A DNA stretch of 44,287 nt from an uncultured Acetatifactor sp. (GTDB lineage: Bacteria; Bacillota; Clostridia; Lachnospirales; Lachnospiraceae): the NCBI GenBank assembly GCA_949840935.1, contig CATKXX010000026.1:1-44287 (forward strand), given 5' to 3'. The notes beneath the pieces were generated by a model. That model ran no database searches. It saw nothing but the letters and a program-made list of their open reading frames with translations, and was not told the DNA's origin. Both the position numbers and the translations under genes were made by a program. Below, in pieces: positions 15,410 through 22,633 of this stretch. Position 1 is the stretch's first letter; the number at the start of each line of letters is the position of its first letter.

Positions 15410-15437
15410 AGCATAATCCATTTTCTCCCACAAGCAA
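15410..15437 (-). promoter_or_regulatory. Probable promoter of the motor pair
   Basis: On the minus strand TTGCTT (15437-15432), 16 bases, TATGCT (15415-15410), about 60 bases before the MotA-like start. Both boxes are imperfect. Confidence 0.4.
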
Positions 15438-15514
15438 TCGGACGAAATCTTAAGAAAAGTAAAAGTTTCGTAAGCTGCGGGGCTTTAACGAGGTGTTTAA
15501 AAGGCAAAGCGTGA

Positions 15515-15547
15515 AACAAAAAAAGCAGCCTCCCTAACGGAAGCTGC
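15515..15547 (-). terminator. Terminator of the eutS-eutS-eutP trio
   Basis: On the minus strand GCAGCTTCC pairs with GGAGGCTGC around the loop GTTAG, followed by seven T. The stop codon of the EutP-like gene lies within the loop. This separates the trio from the motor pair. Confidence 0.8.
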
Positions 15548-16070
15548 GGGATGTCGGATATTCCATTCCTTTCGGGAGTGGATCCCATTCTCCCAGCCCG
15601 ATGCTCTGCTTATAGCTTGCCTGCTCCATCGTTAGGCGGGGCAGATCCTCCTTCAGATATTCCAGGAGCTCGCTGATTCCCTCCCTGGTCACGTTGTTTA
15701 TCAGGAAAATGCGTTCACAGCCGGCGTTTACAAGCCACTGCCTGACCATGGGGATATTGGCATAGGGGGAATCGATCTTTGTAATAATGCCGATCAGGGG
15801 GCGCAGGATAAAGGAGCGGAGGCTGGCGCTGAACAGGTTAAAGGGTTCGTCAGCCGCCTGGACAACGGCGACTACGTCCGCCTCGAAGGAAAAGCAGGCC
15901 AGTCCCACGCTGAATCGCTTGGACTCCGCGTACTCCCCCGGCGAATCGATGGTGTCATCATCGGAGCTGGTGTACTGGGTTTTTACATAATGAAGTTCTT
16001 CCCCTCTCAGCGCCTGAGTCAGGGAAGTTTTTCCGGCTTCACTTCTGCCCATCAAAAATAATTTCTTCAT
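15534..16070 (-). CDS. eutP: EutP/PduV-family microcompartment-associated GTPase
   Basis: A 178-residue small GTPase with P-loop GRSEAGKTS at residues 8-16, a switch-type DTIDSPGEY, and an NKxD-like TKIDSP, as in EutP/PduV. These proteins associate with bacterial microcompartments; PduV has been linked to their positioning. The start at 16070 gives the canonical MKKLFLMG beginning; the longer frame has no support. Two EutS/PduU-type shell genes lie just upstream on the same strand. No enzymes of ethanolamine or propanediol breakdown are in the window, so this looks like a satellite part of a microcompartment system encoded elsewhere. Confidence 0.85.
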   Translation of the reverse strand: MKKLFLMGRSEAGKTSLTQALRGEELHYVKTQYTSSDDDTIDSPGEYAESKRFSVGLACFSFEADVVAVVQAADEPFNLFSASLRSFILRPLIGIITKIDSPYANIPMVRQWLVNAGCERIFLINNVTREGISELLEYLKEDLPRLTMEQASYKQSIGLGEWDPLPKGMEYPTSRSFR

Positions 16071-16221
16071 GTTCTGTCCTGTCTGGCAATGTTGTCCACG
16101 TGCTGTCATGTGTTGATTAAAGCCATTTCCTGACGTTGATGGAACGGCTTGCGGGTTTTCAGGAGCACTGCAGACCCGAAGCGGGGCGTGCAGACCGAGG
16201 GAATGATTTTTCAAATACGCT

Positions 16222-16650
16222 TTAACTCCTGTGGATGTCGCAGGTGTGGAACCCCGGTATTTCCCCGAAAAACCTGACCACCTCTTCCACAGCAGTCTGC
16301 ACTTCGGACAGCCCGCCGGTGAGAATCAGGGAGCCGCAGAAGCGATCCATAAAGCCAATCTGTACATCCGCGCTTTTTACCGCCACATCAGCGGCCGCCA
16401 CGACAGCCTCCCAGGGGGTGAAGCGAATCAGGCCGATGGACTCCCCAGTGTGGTCTTCCCCTTCGTGAACCCCGATATGCAGTCCCAGATTCTGGTACAC
16501 ACAGGTCTGTGAAGAACTGATAATATGAGCCAGGCAGACTTCTTTCCCGGGGACACGCAGACGCGTCATGCGAAGCCTTTTTCCTTTTAAATGTTCATAA
16601 TCGTCATGGAACAGCCTTTTCAGCAGTTCTTCCTTTGTTATCCGGGCCAT
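16222..16650 (-). CDS. EutS/PduU-type microcompartment shell protein with N-terminal extension
   Basis: A 142-residue protein whose residues about 30-140 match the circularly permuted BMC fold of EutS/PduU: VPGKEVCLAHIISS, IGLIRFTPWEAVVAAADVAVKSADV, and FMDRFCGSLILTGGLSEVQTAVEEVVRFF. About 28 extra residues (MARITKEELLKRLFHDDYEHLKG at the start, here given in part) precede the domain. It starts 11 bases after the stop of a second EutS-like gene, so the two are co-transcribed. Two divergent copies side by side could form a mixed hexamer. A 151-base gap separates it from eutP. Confidence 0.85.
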   Translation of the reverse strand: MARITKEELLKRLFHDDYEHLKGKRLRMTRLRVPGKEVCLAHIISSSQTCVYQNLGLHIGVHEGEDHTGESIGLIRFTPWEAVVAAADVAVKSADVQIGFMDRFCGSLILTGGLSEVQTAVEEVVRFFGEIPGFHTCDIHRS

Positions 16651-16661
16651 GGCAGCACTTC

Positions 16662-17027
16662 CTATCTCTTTGTGATCTTACAGACTACATATTCCAATGT
16701 ATCCCGGAAATAATCCACGATTTCCGTCATGGCTGACATCACGTCTGAAATTTCGCCTGTGATGATCAGCGTCCCCGTAAAACGGTCGGCAAAACCCAGG
16801 TAGACGTTGCCGCTCTTGACCGCGATATCGGATGCGATGACCGCCGATTCCGGGGGCGTCATATTCATGATCCCAATGGCGGACGACTGATAATCCACCT
16901 GGGGGTTCAAGCCGAGCTTCTGATAGATAATGGGCGCAGGGCCTCCCATCACGTGCGCAAACGTGATTTCTTTGCCGGCCACCGTTTCCTGTACGATTCT
17001 GATCTGTTCTTCCTGTCCCTCTGCCAT
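16662..17027 (-). CDS. eutS: EutS/PduU-type microcompartment shell protein
   Basis: A 121-residue protein of normal EutS/PduU length: VAGKEITFAHVMGG, AIGIMNMTPPESAVIASDIAVKS, GNVYLGFADRFTGTLIITGE and a closing CKITKR. The family forms permuted, often bent hexamers in the shell of ethanolamine and propanediol microcompartments. It is first in a trio with a second shell gene and eutP, behind a consensus promoter 83-111 bases upstream. Enzyme and other shell genes are missing here, so the substrate of the compartment cannot be told. Confidence 0.87.
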   Translation of the reverse strand: MAEGQEEQIRIVQETVAGKEITFAHVMGGPAPIIYQKLGLNPQVDYQSSAIGIMNMTPPESAVIASDIAVKSGNVYLGFADRFTGTLIITGEISDVMSAMTEIVDYFRDTLEYVVCKITKR

Positions 17028-17109
17028 CTGCCAATTCCGTTCCTTCCGTGATTATGGATATACTGCCTCTGCGGGCAAAACAATAAATGATATGTCTTCT
17101 TATTATTAA

Positions 17110-17138
17110 ATCATACTATCAGGCAAAAATTCTGTCAA
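17110..17138 (-). promoter_or_regulatory. Consensus promoter of the eutS trio
   Basis: On the minus strand TTGACA (17138-17133), 17 bases, TATGAT (17115-17110). The leader to the first eutS start is about 75 bases and shows no obvious eut antiterminator hairpins. Confidence 0.7.
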
Positions 17139-17180
17139 GCTGTAATCAGGCAGCTGAAGCCGGACAGGATCTGGGCAGGA

Positions 17181-18539
17181 TCAGGTGGCTGCAGCCGGAG
17201 GCTCGCTCCCCTCCATGCGGAGCTCCCTGCTGCGCTCCAGGCGTTCTTTCAGGATCCCTTCGCTGCCTTCCTCTGTGGGCAGGTAATAGCGTCTGTCCTT
17301 CAAGCTCTCGGGCAGGCAGGTCATGCGGGCAATCTTGTCCTCCGTGTCATGGGCGTAAACATATCCTTCGCCGTAGTGCAGCTCGTCCATGAGCCGGGTG
17401 GGGGCGTTTCGGATGACCAGGGGAACCGGCTCCGACAGCCGGGACAGGGCATCCTCTTTGGCCGTCTCGTAAGCCCTGTACAGGGCGTTGGAGCGGGGGG
17501 CCAGGGACAGGTAGACCACTGCCTGGGTCAGGTTCAGATTGCATTCGGGCATACCGTTAAAATGACACGCCTGGCAGGCGGCAACGGCAATCTGCAGAGC
17601 CTGGCTGTCCGCCAGGCCCACATCCTCGCTGGCGAAGCGGATCAGCCTCCGGGCAATGAACAGGGGATCTTCCCCTGCCTCCAGCATCCGGGCCAGCCAG
17701 TAGACCGCGGCGTCAGGGTCGGAGTTGCGCATGGATTTGTGCAGGGCGGAGATCAGGTTGTAGTGTTCTTCGCCTTTTCTGTCATATAAGAGAGTTTTTT
17801 TCCCAAGGCACTGTTCCACAGTCTCCCTGGTCACAGTAACAGCGCCCTCCGGGGAAATCTCCCCGTTCAACACGGCCATTTCCAGAGTGTTCAGGGCGAC
17901 GCGCGCGTCCCCGTTTGCAAAGACGGCAATGGCAGAAAGAAGCTCCGGCTCCATATGGATATTCATGGAACCGAAGCCCCTGGCATCCGTTATGGTACGG
18001 GAGAGCAGCTCTGTCAGGTCTTCCTGCGTCAGCTCCTTCAGCACGAATACCTTACATCGGGATAAGAGGGCGGCGTTGATCTCAAAGGAAGGGTTTTCTG
18101 TGGTGGCGCCGATCAGGGTGATGCTGCCTTTTTCCACATAGGGCAGAAAGGCGTCCTGCTGTGCTTTGTTAAAACGGTGTATCTCATCCACGAAGCAGAG
18201 GGTGCGTACACCGTAGGCGCGGTTTTCCTCCGCCTGTTTCATAATATCCTTTATTTCTTTAATACCGCTTGTGACGGCGCTGAAATTTAAAAAACTGGAT
18301 CTGGTGCGGCCGGCAAGGATCCGGGCCAGAGTAGTCTTGCCCACTCCGGGAGGGCCCCAAAAGATCATGGAGGGGATCTGATCCTGCTCCAGCATTTTCC
18401 GCAGCAGCTTGCCCTCCCCTAAGAGATGCTTCTGCCCGATATAATCCTCCAGGGCCTGAGGCCGCATCCGGTTTGCCAGGGGTGCGGCGGGGGAAAGGGA
18501 ATGTTCTGCCCGGGTGTCAAAAAGTGATAGCTGTTCCAT
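17181..18539 (-). CDS. rarA: Replication-associated recombination protein RarA (MgsA)
   Basis: A 452-residue AAA+ ATPase of the RarA/MgsA/WRNIP1 family with Walker A GPPGVGKTT (62-70), Walker B FVDEIHRF (117-124), sensor GATTENPSF and the C-terminal MgsA region containing EDVGLAD and LAPRSNALYRAY. It acts at stalled replication forks. The start at 18539 follows AAGGAGA; an upstream in-frame ATG at 18617 lies in repeat DNA. The first residues MEQLSLFD contain QLSLF, an exact beta-clamp-binding motif, consistent with fork localisation. Confidence 0.93.
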   Translation of the reverse strand: MEQLSLFDTRAEHSLSPAAPLANRMRPQALEDYIGQKHLLGEGKLLRKMLEQDQIPSMIFWGPPGVGKTTLARILAGRTRSSFLNFSAVTSGIKEIKDIMKQAEENRAYGVRTLCFVDEIHRFNKAQQDAFLPYVEKGSITLIGATTENPSFEINAALLSRCKVFVLKELTQEDLTELLSRTITDARGFGSMNIHMEPELLSAIAVFANGDARVALNTLEMAVLNGEISPEGAVTVTRETVEQCLGKKTLLYDRKGEEHYNLISALHKSMRNSDPDAAVYWLARMLEAGEDPLFIARRLIRFASEDVGLADSQALQIAVAACQACHFNGMPECNLNLTQAVVYLSLAPRSNALYRAYETAKEDALSRLSEPVPLVIRNAPTRLMDELHYGEGYVYAHDTEDKIARMTCLPESLKDRRYYLPTEEGSEGILKERLERSRELRMEGSEPPAAAT

Positions 18540-18571
18540 AGGTTCTCCTTGAGACAAATTAAAATATCCAT

Positions 18572-18618
18572 GATGCGTAGCATCTATATGATGCGAAGCA
18601 TCTATGATACGAAGCATC
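18572..18618. repeat. Three short palindromes in tandem before rarA
   Basis: GATGCGTAGCATC (18572-18584), GATGCGAAGCATC (18590-18602) and GATACGAAGCATC (18606-18618) follow one another at 16-18-base steps, with a decayed fourth (GATACATATGATAC) next to them. In the rarA leader they could form a row of small hairpins or bind a protein cooperatively. Confidence 0.65.
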
Positions 18619-18804
18619 TACGATACATATGATACCACAAAAGGGAAAATATAGCAACAGAAAACAGAACGAATGTTCCCTGATGCGCAGGGCATGATAC
18701 TTTTCACACCTGTGCTGCCGCGAGGCGCTTTCACGCGTCTTTTTCGTGGCAGATCCGCTCTGAGAGAAAGGTGAGATAAACACTAAGATTTCCTATAAAA
18801 AACA

Positions 18805-18833
18805 TTGCAAATGTCCAGTGACTATGATACACT
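18805..18833 (+). promoter_or_regulatory. Probable promoter of the butyryl-CoA operon
   Basis: TTGCAA (18805-18810), 17 bases, TACACT (18828-18833). It sits about 110 bases before thl, the first gene of the operon. Confidence 0.5.
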
Positions 18834-18839
18834 AGTCAC
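18818..18839. promoter_or_regulatory. Inverted repeat over the thl promoter
   Basis: GTGACTA (18818-18824) and TAGTCAC (18833-18839) are exact inverted copies 8 bases apart, covering the proposed -10 box. AGTGACTATGATA recurs as AGTGAGTATGATA at 18840. It does not match the Rex site, so a TetR- or MarR-like repressor is a possible reader. Confidence 0.45.
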
Positions 18840-18942
18840 AGTGAGTATGATAAAAAAATAACAATCAATAAAACCACATTGAAAAGGAAGCAGGGATTCG
18901 TCAGAGAGCCGGTTTCCCTTTCAAAGACAAGGAGGATTCACA

Positions 18943-20127
18943 ATGTCAAAAAAAGTAGTTTTAGCCGGAGCGTGCCGTACCGCGATCGGTACCATGGGCG
19001 GCACGCTGAGCACCACTCCCGTAGTTGACCTGGGGGCAATCGTGATCAAGGAAGCCCTGAACAGAGCGGGGGTTAAGCCCGAGGATGTGGATCAGGTCTA
19101 CATGGGCTGTGTCATCCAGGCAGGCCAGGGCCAGAACGTGGCACGTCAGGCTTCCATCAAGGCCGGGCTTCCCATCGAGGTGCCCGCTGTCACCATGAAT
19201 GTTGTCTGCGGTTCCGGTCTCAACTGCGTGAACCAGGCGGCGCAGATGATCATGGCGGGGGATGCGGACATCGTTGTGGCAGGCGGTATGGAGAACATGT
19301 CCATGGCTCCCTACGCAATTCCCCAGGCACGTTACGGCTACCGGATGAACAATGGTACATTGGTGGACACCATGATCAAGGACGCCCTCTGGGATGCGTT
19401 CAACGACTATCATATGATCACCACCGCCGACAATATCTGCCGGGAGTGGGGCCTTACCCGGGAGGAGCTGGATGAGTTCGCATTAAAGAGCCAGCAGAAG
19501 GCGGAGGCGGCTCAGAAATCCGGCGCTTTTGACGCGGAGATCGTGCCCGTTATGGTAAAGAAAAAGAAAGAAATGATCGAGTTCAAGGTGGATGAGGGCC
19601 CTCGTGCAGGGTCTACCATTGAGGGGCTTCAGAAGCTCCGCACCATCAATCCTGACGGCTTCGTGACTGCAGGTAACGCTTCCGGCATCAACGACGGCGC
19701 TGCGGCGATCGTGGTGATGAGCGAGGAGAAGGCAAAGGAGCTTGGGGTGAAGCCCATGGCTACCTTTGTGGCAGGGGCTCTGGCAGGCGTCCGTCCCGAG
19801 GTTATGGGTATCGGCCCTGTGGCGGCTACCAAAAAGGTCATGGCCAAGACCGGCATGAAGATCGAGGACTTCGACATTATCGAGGCAAACGAGGCATTTG
19901 CGGCACAGTCCGTCGCTGTGGGCAAGGAGCTGGGGATCGATGTGGATAAGCAGCTGAATCCCAACGGCGGCGCCATCGCTCTGGGCCATCCCGTGGGCGC
20001 ATCCGGATGCCGTATCCTGGTGACCCTCCTCTACGAGATGCAGGCAAGGGGGGCCAAGACCGGCCTGGCTACGCTGTGTATCGGCGGCGGCATGGGCTGC
20101 TCCACTATTGTAAAGATGGAAGACTGA
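18943..20127 (+). CDS. thl: Acetyl-CoA C-acetyltransferase (thiolase)
   Basis: A 394-residue thiolase that condenses two acetyl-CoA to acetoacetyl-CoA, the first step towards butyryl-CoA. Cys89 (VVCGSGLN) is the acylated nucleophile, His in [14 protein letters not shown] and Cys in LCIGGGMG are the other catalytic residues, and the length is normal. AAGGAGG lies before ATG 18943. It opens a six-gene operon (thl, crt, hbd, bcd, etfB, etfA), but 562 bases of structured sequence separate it from crt, far more than between most other members. Confidence 0.95.
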   Translation: MSKKVVLAGACRTAIGTMGGTLSTTPVVDLGAIVIKEALNRAGVKPEDVDQVYMGCVIQAGQGQNVARQASIKAGLPIEVPAVTMNVVCGSGLNCVNQAAQMIMAGDADIVVAGGMENMSMAPYAIPQARYGYRMNNGTLVDTMIKDALWDAFNDYHMITTADNICREWGLTREELDEFALKSQQKAEAAQKSGAFDAEIVPVMVKKKKEMIEFKVDEGPRAGSTIEGLQKLRTINPDGFVTAGNASGINDGAAAIVVMSEEKAKELGVKPMATFVAGALAGVRPEVMGIGPVAATKKVMAKTGMKIEDFDIIEANEAFAAQSVAVGKELGIDVDKQLNPNGGAIALGHPVGASGCRILVTLLYEMQARGAKTGLATLCIGGGMGCSTIVKMED

Positions 20128-20145
20128 TAAGGCCCTGGGCTACTG

Positions 20146-20174
20146 TCCGTCCGCGGCCGCAGGCTGCGGACGGA
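20146..20174 (+). other. GC-rich hairpin after thl
   Basis: TCCGTCCGC (20146-20154) pairs perfectly with GCGGACGGA (20166-20174) around an 11-base loop. No T tract follows, so it is more likely a stabilising or processing stem within the operon mRNA than a terminator. Confidence 0.55.
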
Positions 20175-20311
20175 GCAGCAATGGCTGCCTGCTGTATTGG
20201 AAGACTGCCGGGAATGTGCGTTTCCTTCAGGGCCGTAAGATTCTGTGGGGCTTGTTTGTGCCGCCCAAGGAGGCATGACAGGTCTGGATGTTTCGTCCAT
20301 GTATCGACTGG

Positions 20312-20350
20312 GATGCGCACCGTAACGCGCAAGAAGAGGGATAAGAATGG
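20312..20350 (+). repeat. First copy of an imperfect repeat in the thl-crt gap
   Basis: The 39 bases 20312-20350 resemble 20657-20693. Both read GA-GCGC-CG-AACGCGCAA (17 of 21 positions equal), can fold as a GCGC/GCGC stem, and are followed by a short purine tract and AAGAATGG. Each copy ends on an ATG: that of a possible small ORF here, that of crt in the second copy. Confidence 0.5.
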
Positions 20351-20508
20351 GGATTTATGCGAACCGTGCTCTGATAGAGCTCATTTATAGGGCAGGTGAA
20401 AAGCTGAAAAGCAGACGGCCCGATAAGGACAAAACGGAGGGACAAAGCGGCGGGAAGCGGGAAGCCTCAAAAGGGGAGGGCAAAGGAGAGTCCCGGCCCC
20501 TTGAATGA
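20347..20508 (+). CDS. Possible small basic protein in the thl-crt gap
   Basis: A 53-codon frame starts at ATG 20347 behind AGAGGGAT and ends at TGA 20508. It opens with MGIYANRALIELIYRAGEKL and continues as a Lys/Arg/Gly/Glu-rich tail. The first half could be an amphipathic helix. It lies within the operon transcript. Coding is unproven: composition is low complexity and no family is recognised. It may instead be untranslated spacer that happens to be open. Confidence 0.3.
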   Translation: MGIYANRALIELIYRAGEKLKSRRPDKDKTEGQSGGKREASKGEGKGESRPLE

Positions 20509-20656
20509 CCGGTTTCTCAGGGTGCCCGGCGCGGCATTCTCAGAGAATGCTGATGAAAAGATAAAAAGGCTTCCCACACCGGACGGCAATTTTGAAAGCT
20601 GGATAAAAATGCGTGTTCAGCTTTTTCATCATGCGGCGGAATCGGTTCCCTGCATG

Positions 20657-20693
20657 GACGCGCGACGCAACGCGCAAATGGATAGAAGAATGG
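20657..20693 (+). repeat. Second copy of the imperfect repeat, at the crt start
   Basis: This copy has GACGCGCGACGCAACGCGCAA followed by ATGGATAGAAGAATGG. The GCGCG/CGCGC stem lies about 15 bases before crt ATG 20690, which has only a weak ribosome site (AGAAG), so the stem could affect crt translation. Confidence 0.5.
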
Positions 20694-21514
20694 AATATAT
20701 TTTATATGAACAGAAGGGGAATATCGCCACCATTACCATCAACCGGGAGAAGGCGCTGAACGCTCTGAATTCCCAGGTGCTGGAGGAGTTGGACGCAGTC
20801 CTGGATACGGTGAATCTGGATGAGGTGCGCTGCCTGATCCTCACCGGGGCGGGACAGAAGTCCTTTGTGGCCGGCGCGGATATCGGGGAGATGAGCACAC
20901 TGACCAAAGCGGAGGGCGAGGCCTTTGGCAAGAAGGGTAACGATGTGTTCCGCAGGCTGGAAACTTTTCCCATCCCCGTGATCGCGGCTGTGAACGGTTT
21001 TGCCCTGGGCGGCGGATGCGAGATTTCCATGAGCTGCGATATCCGGCTCTGCTCTGATAACGCTGTGTTCGGGCAGCCGGAAGTGGGCCTGGGCATTACT
21101 CCCGGATTTGGAGGCACCCAGAGGCTGGCCCGCCTGGTGGGAGCAGGCATGGCGAAGCAGATGATCTACACCGCCCGCAATATCAAGGCGGCGGAGGCAT
21201 ACAGGATCGGCCTGGTAAACGAGGTGTACTCCGCGGAGACAGACGGCGACGGCAATGTGGTAAAGACTGCTCAGGAGGTACTGCTGGCGGCCGCGGAGAA
21301 GATGGCGGCAGGCATTGCGAAGAATGCCCCCATCGCTGTACGCAACTGTAAGAAGGCCATTAACGAGGGGCTGGATGTGGATATGGACGAGGCTGTTGTC
21401 ATCGAAGAAAAGCTTTTTGGCGACTGCTTCGAGACGGAAGACCAGAAGTATGGTATGGCGTTTTTCCTTGACAAGAATAAGGAAAAGGTGAAGGAGCCTT
21501 TTAAGAACTGCTAA
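20690..21514 (+). CDS. crt: 3-hydroxybutyryl-CoA dehydratase (crotonase)
   Basis: A 274-residue enoyl-CoA hydratase-family enzyme that dehydrates 3-hydroxybutyryl-CoA to crotonyl-CoA. The oxyanion-hole segments GADIGEM and FALGGGCE, and the catalytic Glu pair in GGGCEIS and QPEVGLGITPGFGGTQRL are present. It is slightly longer than usual because of a charged insert (ETDGDGNVV) near residue 185. Start 20690 (MEYILYEQKGNIATITINR) fits the family; the frame remains open upstream to 20501 but that part has no similarity. The ribosome site is weak, unlike the other genes of this operon. Confidence 0.94.
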   Translation: MEYILYEQKGNIATITINREKALNALNSQVLEELDAVLDTVNLDEVRCLILTGAGQKSFVAGADIGEMSTLTKAEGEAFGKKGNDVFRRLETFPIPVIAAVNGFALGGGCEISMSCDIRLCSDNAVFGQPEVGLGITPGFGGTQRLARLVGAGMAKQMIYTARNIKAAEAYRIGLVNEVYSAETDGDGNVVKTAQEVLLAAAEKMAAGIAKNAPIAVRNCKKAINEGLDVDMDEAVVIEEKLFGDCFETEDQKYGMAFFLDKNKEKVKEPFKNC

Positions 21515-21545
21515 TAATTTATAACAAAAACAGGAGGACAGGATC

Positions 21546-22385
21546 ATGAAAGTAGGTATTATCGGTGCGGGTACTATGGGGGCCGGGATTGCACAGGCAT
21601 TTGCCATGACGGACGGTTACGAGGTTTGTCTCTGTGATATCAAGCAGGAATTCGCCGACGGCGGAAAGGCAAAAATTTTAAAGAATTTGAAATTCCTGGT
21701 AGGAAAGGAAAAGATTACCCAGGAGAAGGCTGATGCCATAGCGGCCAAGATAGTTACCGGCCTGAAGGACATCTGCACAGAGTGCGACCTGGTCATCGAG
21801 GTATGCCCTGAGAGCATGGCCATCAAGAAGCAGACCTTTGCGGAGCTGCAGCAGATCGTGAAGAAGGATTGTATCTTTGCTTCCAATACTTCCTCCCTTT
21901 CCATTACAGAGATGGGCAACGGCCTGGATCGTCCCCTGATTGGTATGCACTTCTTTAATCCTGCGGACAGGATGAAGCTGGTGGAGGTGATTGCAGGCGC
22001 CAATACACCTGCAGAGCTGGTGGAGAAGATCAAGGCGATCGCAACAGAAATCGGCAAGACTCCCGTTGAGGTCAATGAGGCTGCAGGCTTTGTGGTAAAC
22101 AGGATCCTGATCCCCATGATCAACGAGGCAATCAACGTTTATGCGGCAGGCGTTGCTTCCGTGGCGGATATTGACGTGGCAATGCAGCTGGGCGCAAACC
22201 ATCCCATGGGGCCCCTGGCTCTGGGCGATTATATCGGCCTGGACATTGTTCTGGCGATCATGGAGGTTATCTATGCGGAGACCGGCGATTCCAAGTATGC
22301 TCCCGCTCCTCTTTTGAGAAAGATGGTACGTGCTGGCAAGCTTGGCAAGAAGACGGGAGAAGGTTTCTACAATTATAACAAATAA
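21546..22385 (+). CDS. hbd: 3-hydroxybutyryl-CoA dehydrogenase
   Basis: A 279-residue NAD(P)-dependent dehydrogenase that reduces acetoacetyl-CoA to 3-hydroxybutyryl-CoA. The Rossmann motif GAGTMGAG is at residues 7-14. The catalytic His is in MHFFNPADRMKLVEV, Glu in the same segment, and Asn in AAGFVVNRILIPMINEA. The C-terminal domain ends with KKTGEGFYNY, typical of the family. AGGAGG lies before ATG 21546, 31 bases after crt. A 248-base gap follows, holding a long hairpin, before bcd. Confidence 0.95.
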   Translation: MKVGIIGAGTMGAGIAQAFAMTDGYEVCLCDIKQEFADGGKAKILKNLKFLVGKEKITQEKADAIAAKIVTGLKDICTECDLVIEVCPESMAIKKQTFAELQQIVKKDCIFASNTSSLSITEMGNGLDRPLIGMHFFNPADRMKLVEVIAGANTPAELVEKIKAIATEIGKTPVEVNEAAGFVVNRILIPMINEAINVYAAGVASVADIDVAMQLGANHPMGPLALGDYIGLDIVLAIMEVIYAETGDSKYAPAPLLRKMVRAGKLGKKTGEGFYNYNK

Positions 22386-22426
22386 AAAATAGAGAGATGC
22401 AATCCGGATAGCGGCATTTGGGTGCG

Positions 22427-22499
22427 GCAGGCCGGCGATGAAATGATTCACAGGCAGCGTGAGAGATCAGGTGCGGCTTGTGGATTGTTTCATGCCTGC
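22427..22499 (+). other. Long RNA hairpin in the hbd-bcd gap
   Basis: Bases 22427-22458 pair with 22473-22499 in 26 of 27 positions (four are G-T wobbles, one A-G mismatch), with a 5-base bulge at 22433-22437 and a 14-base loop. No T tract follows, so termination is unlikely. It probably protects or directs processing of the operon mRNA, or is a mobile palindrome. Confidence 0.7.
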
Positions 22500-22633
22500 G
22501 GACAATGGACGGAACGGAGTTAACTGCCCCGCTGCGTGGAACGAGAGAGCGCCGTATCCCGCCCCGGGAGGCCGGAGGCCAGCCTGGCGGACAGCCGCAT
22601 AGGGATTGCAGGAAAAATGGAGGATGAATTACC

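Noticed and set aside
15534..17027. Complete ethanolamine or propanediol utilisation operon
   Set aside because: No lyase, diol dehydratase, aldehyde dehydrogenase, carboxysome-type pentamer or regulator gene is in the window.
18961..19989. Long minus-strand open frames inside thl, crt, bcd and etf genes
   Set aside because: They are shadows of G+C-rich coding sequence, have no ribosome sites, and oppose highly conserved enzymes.
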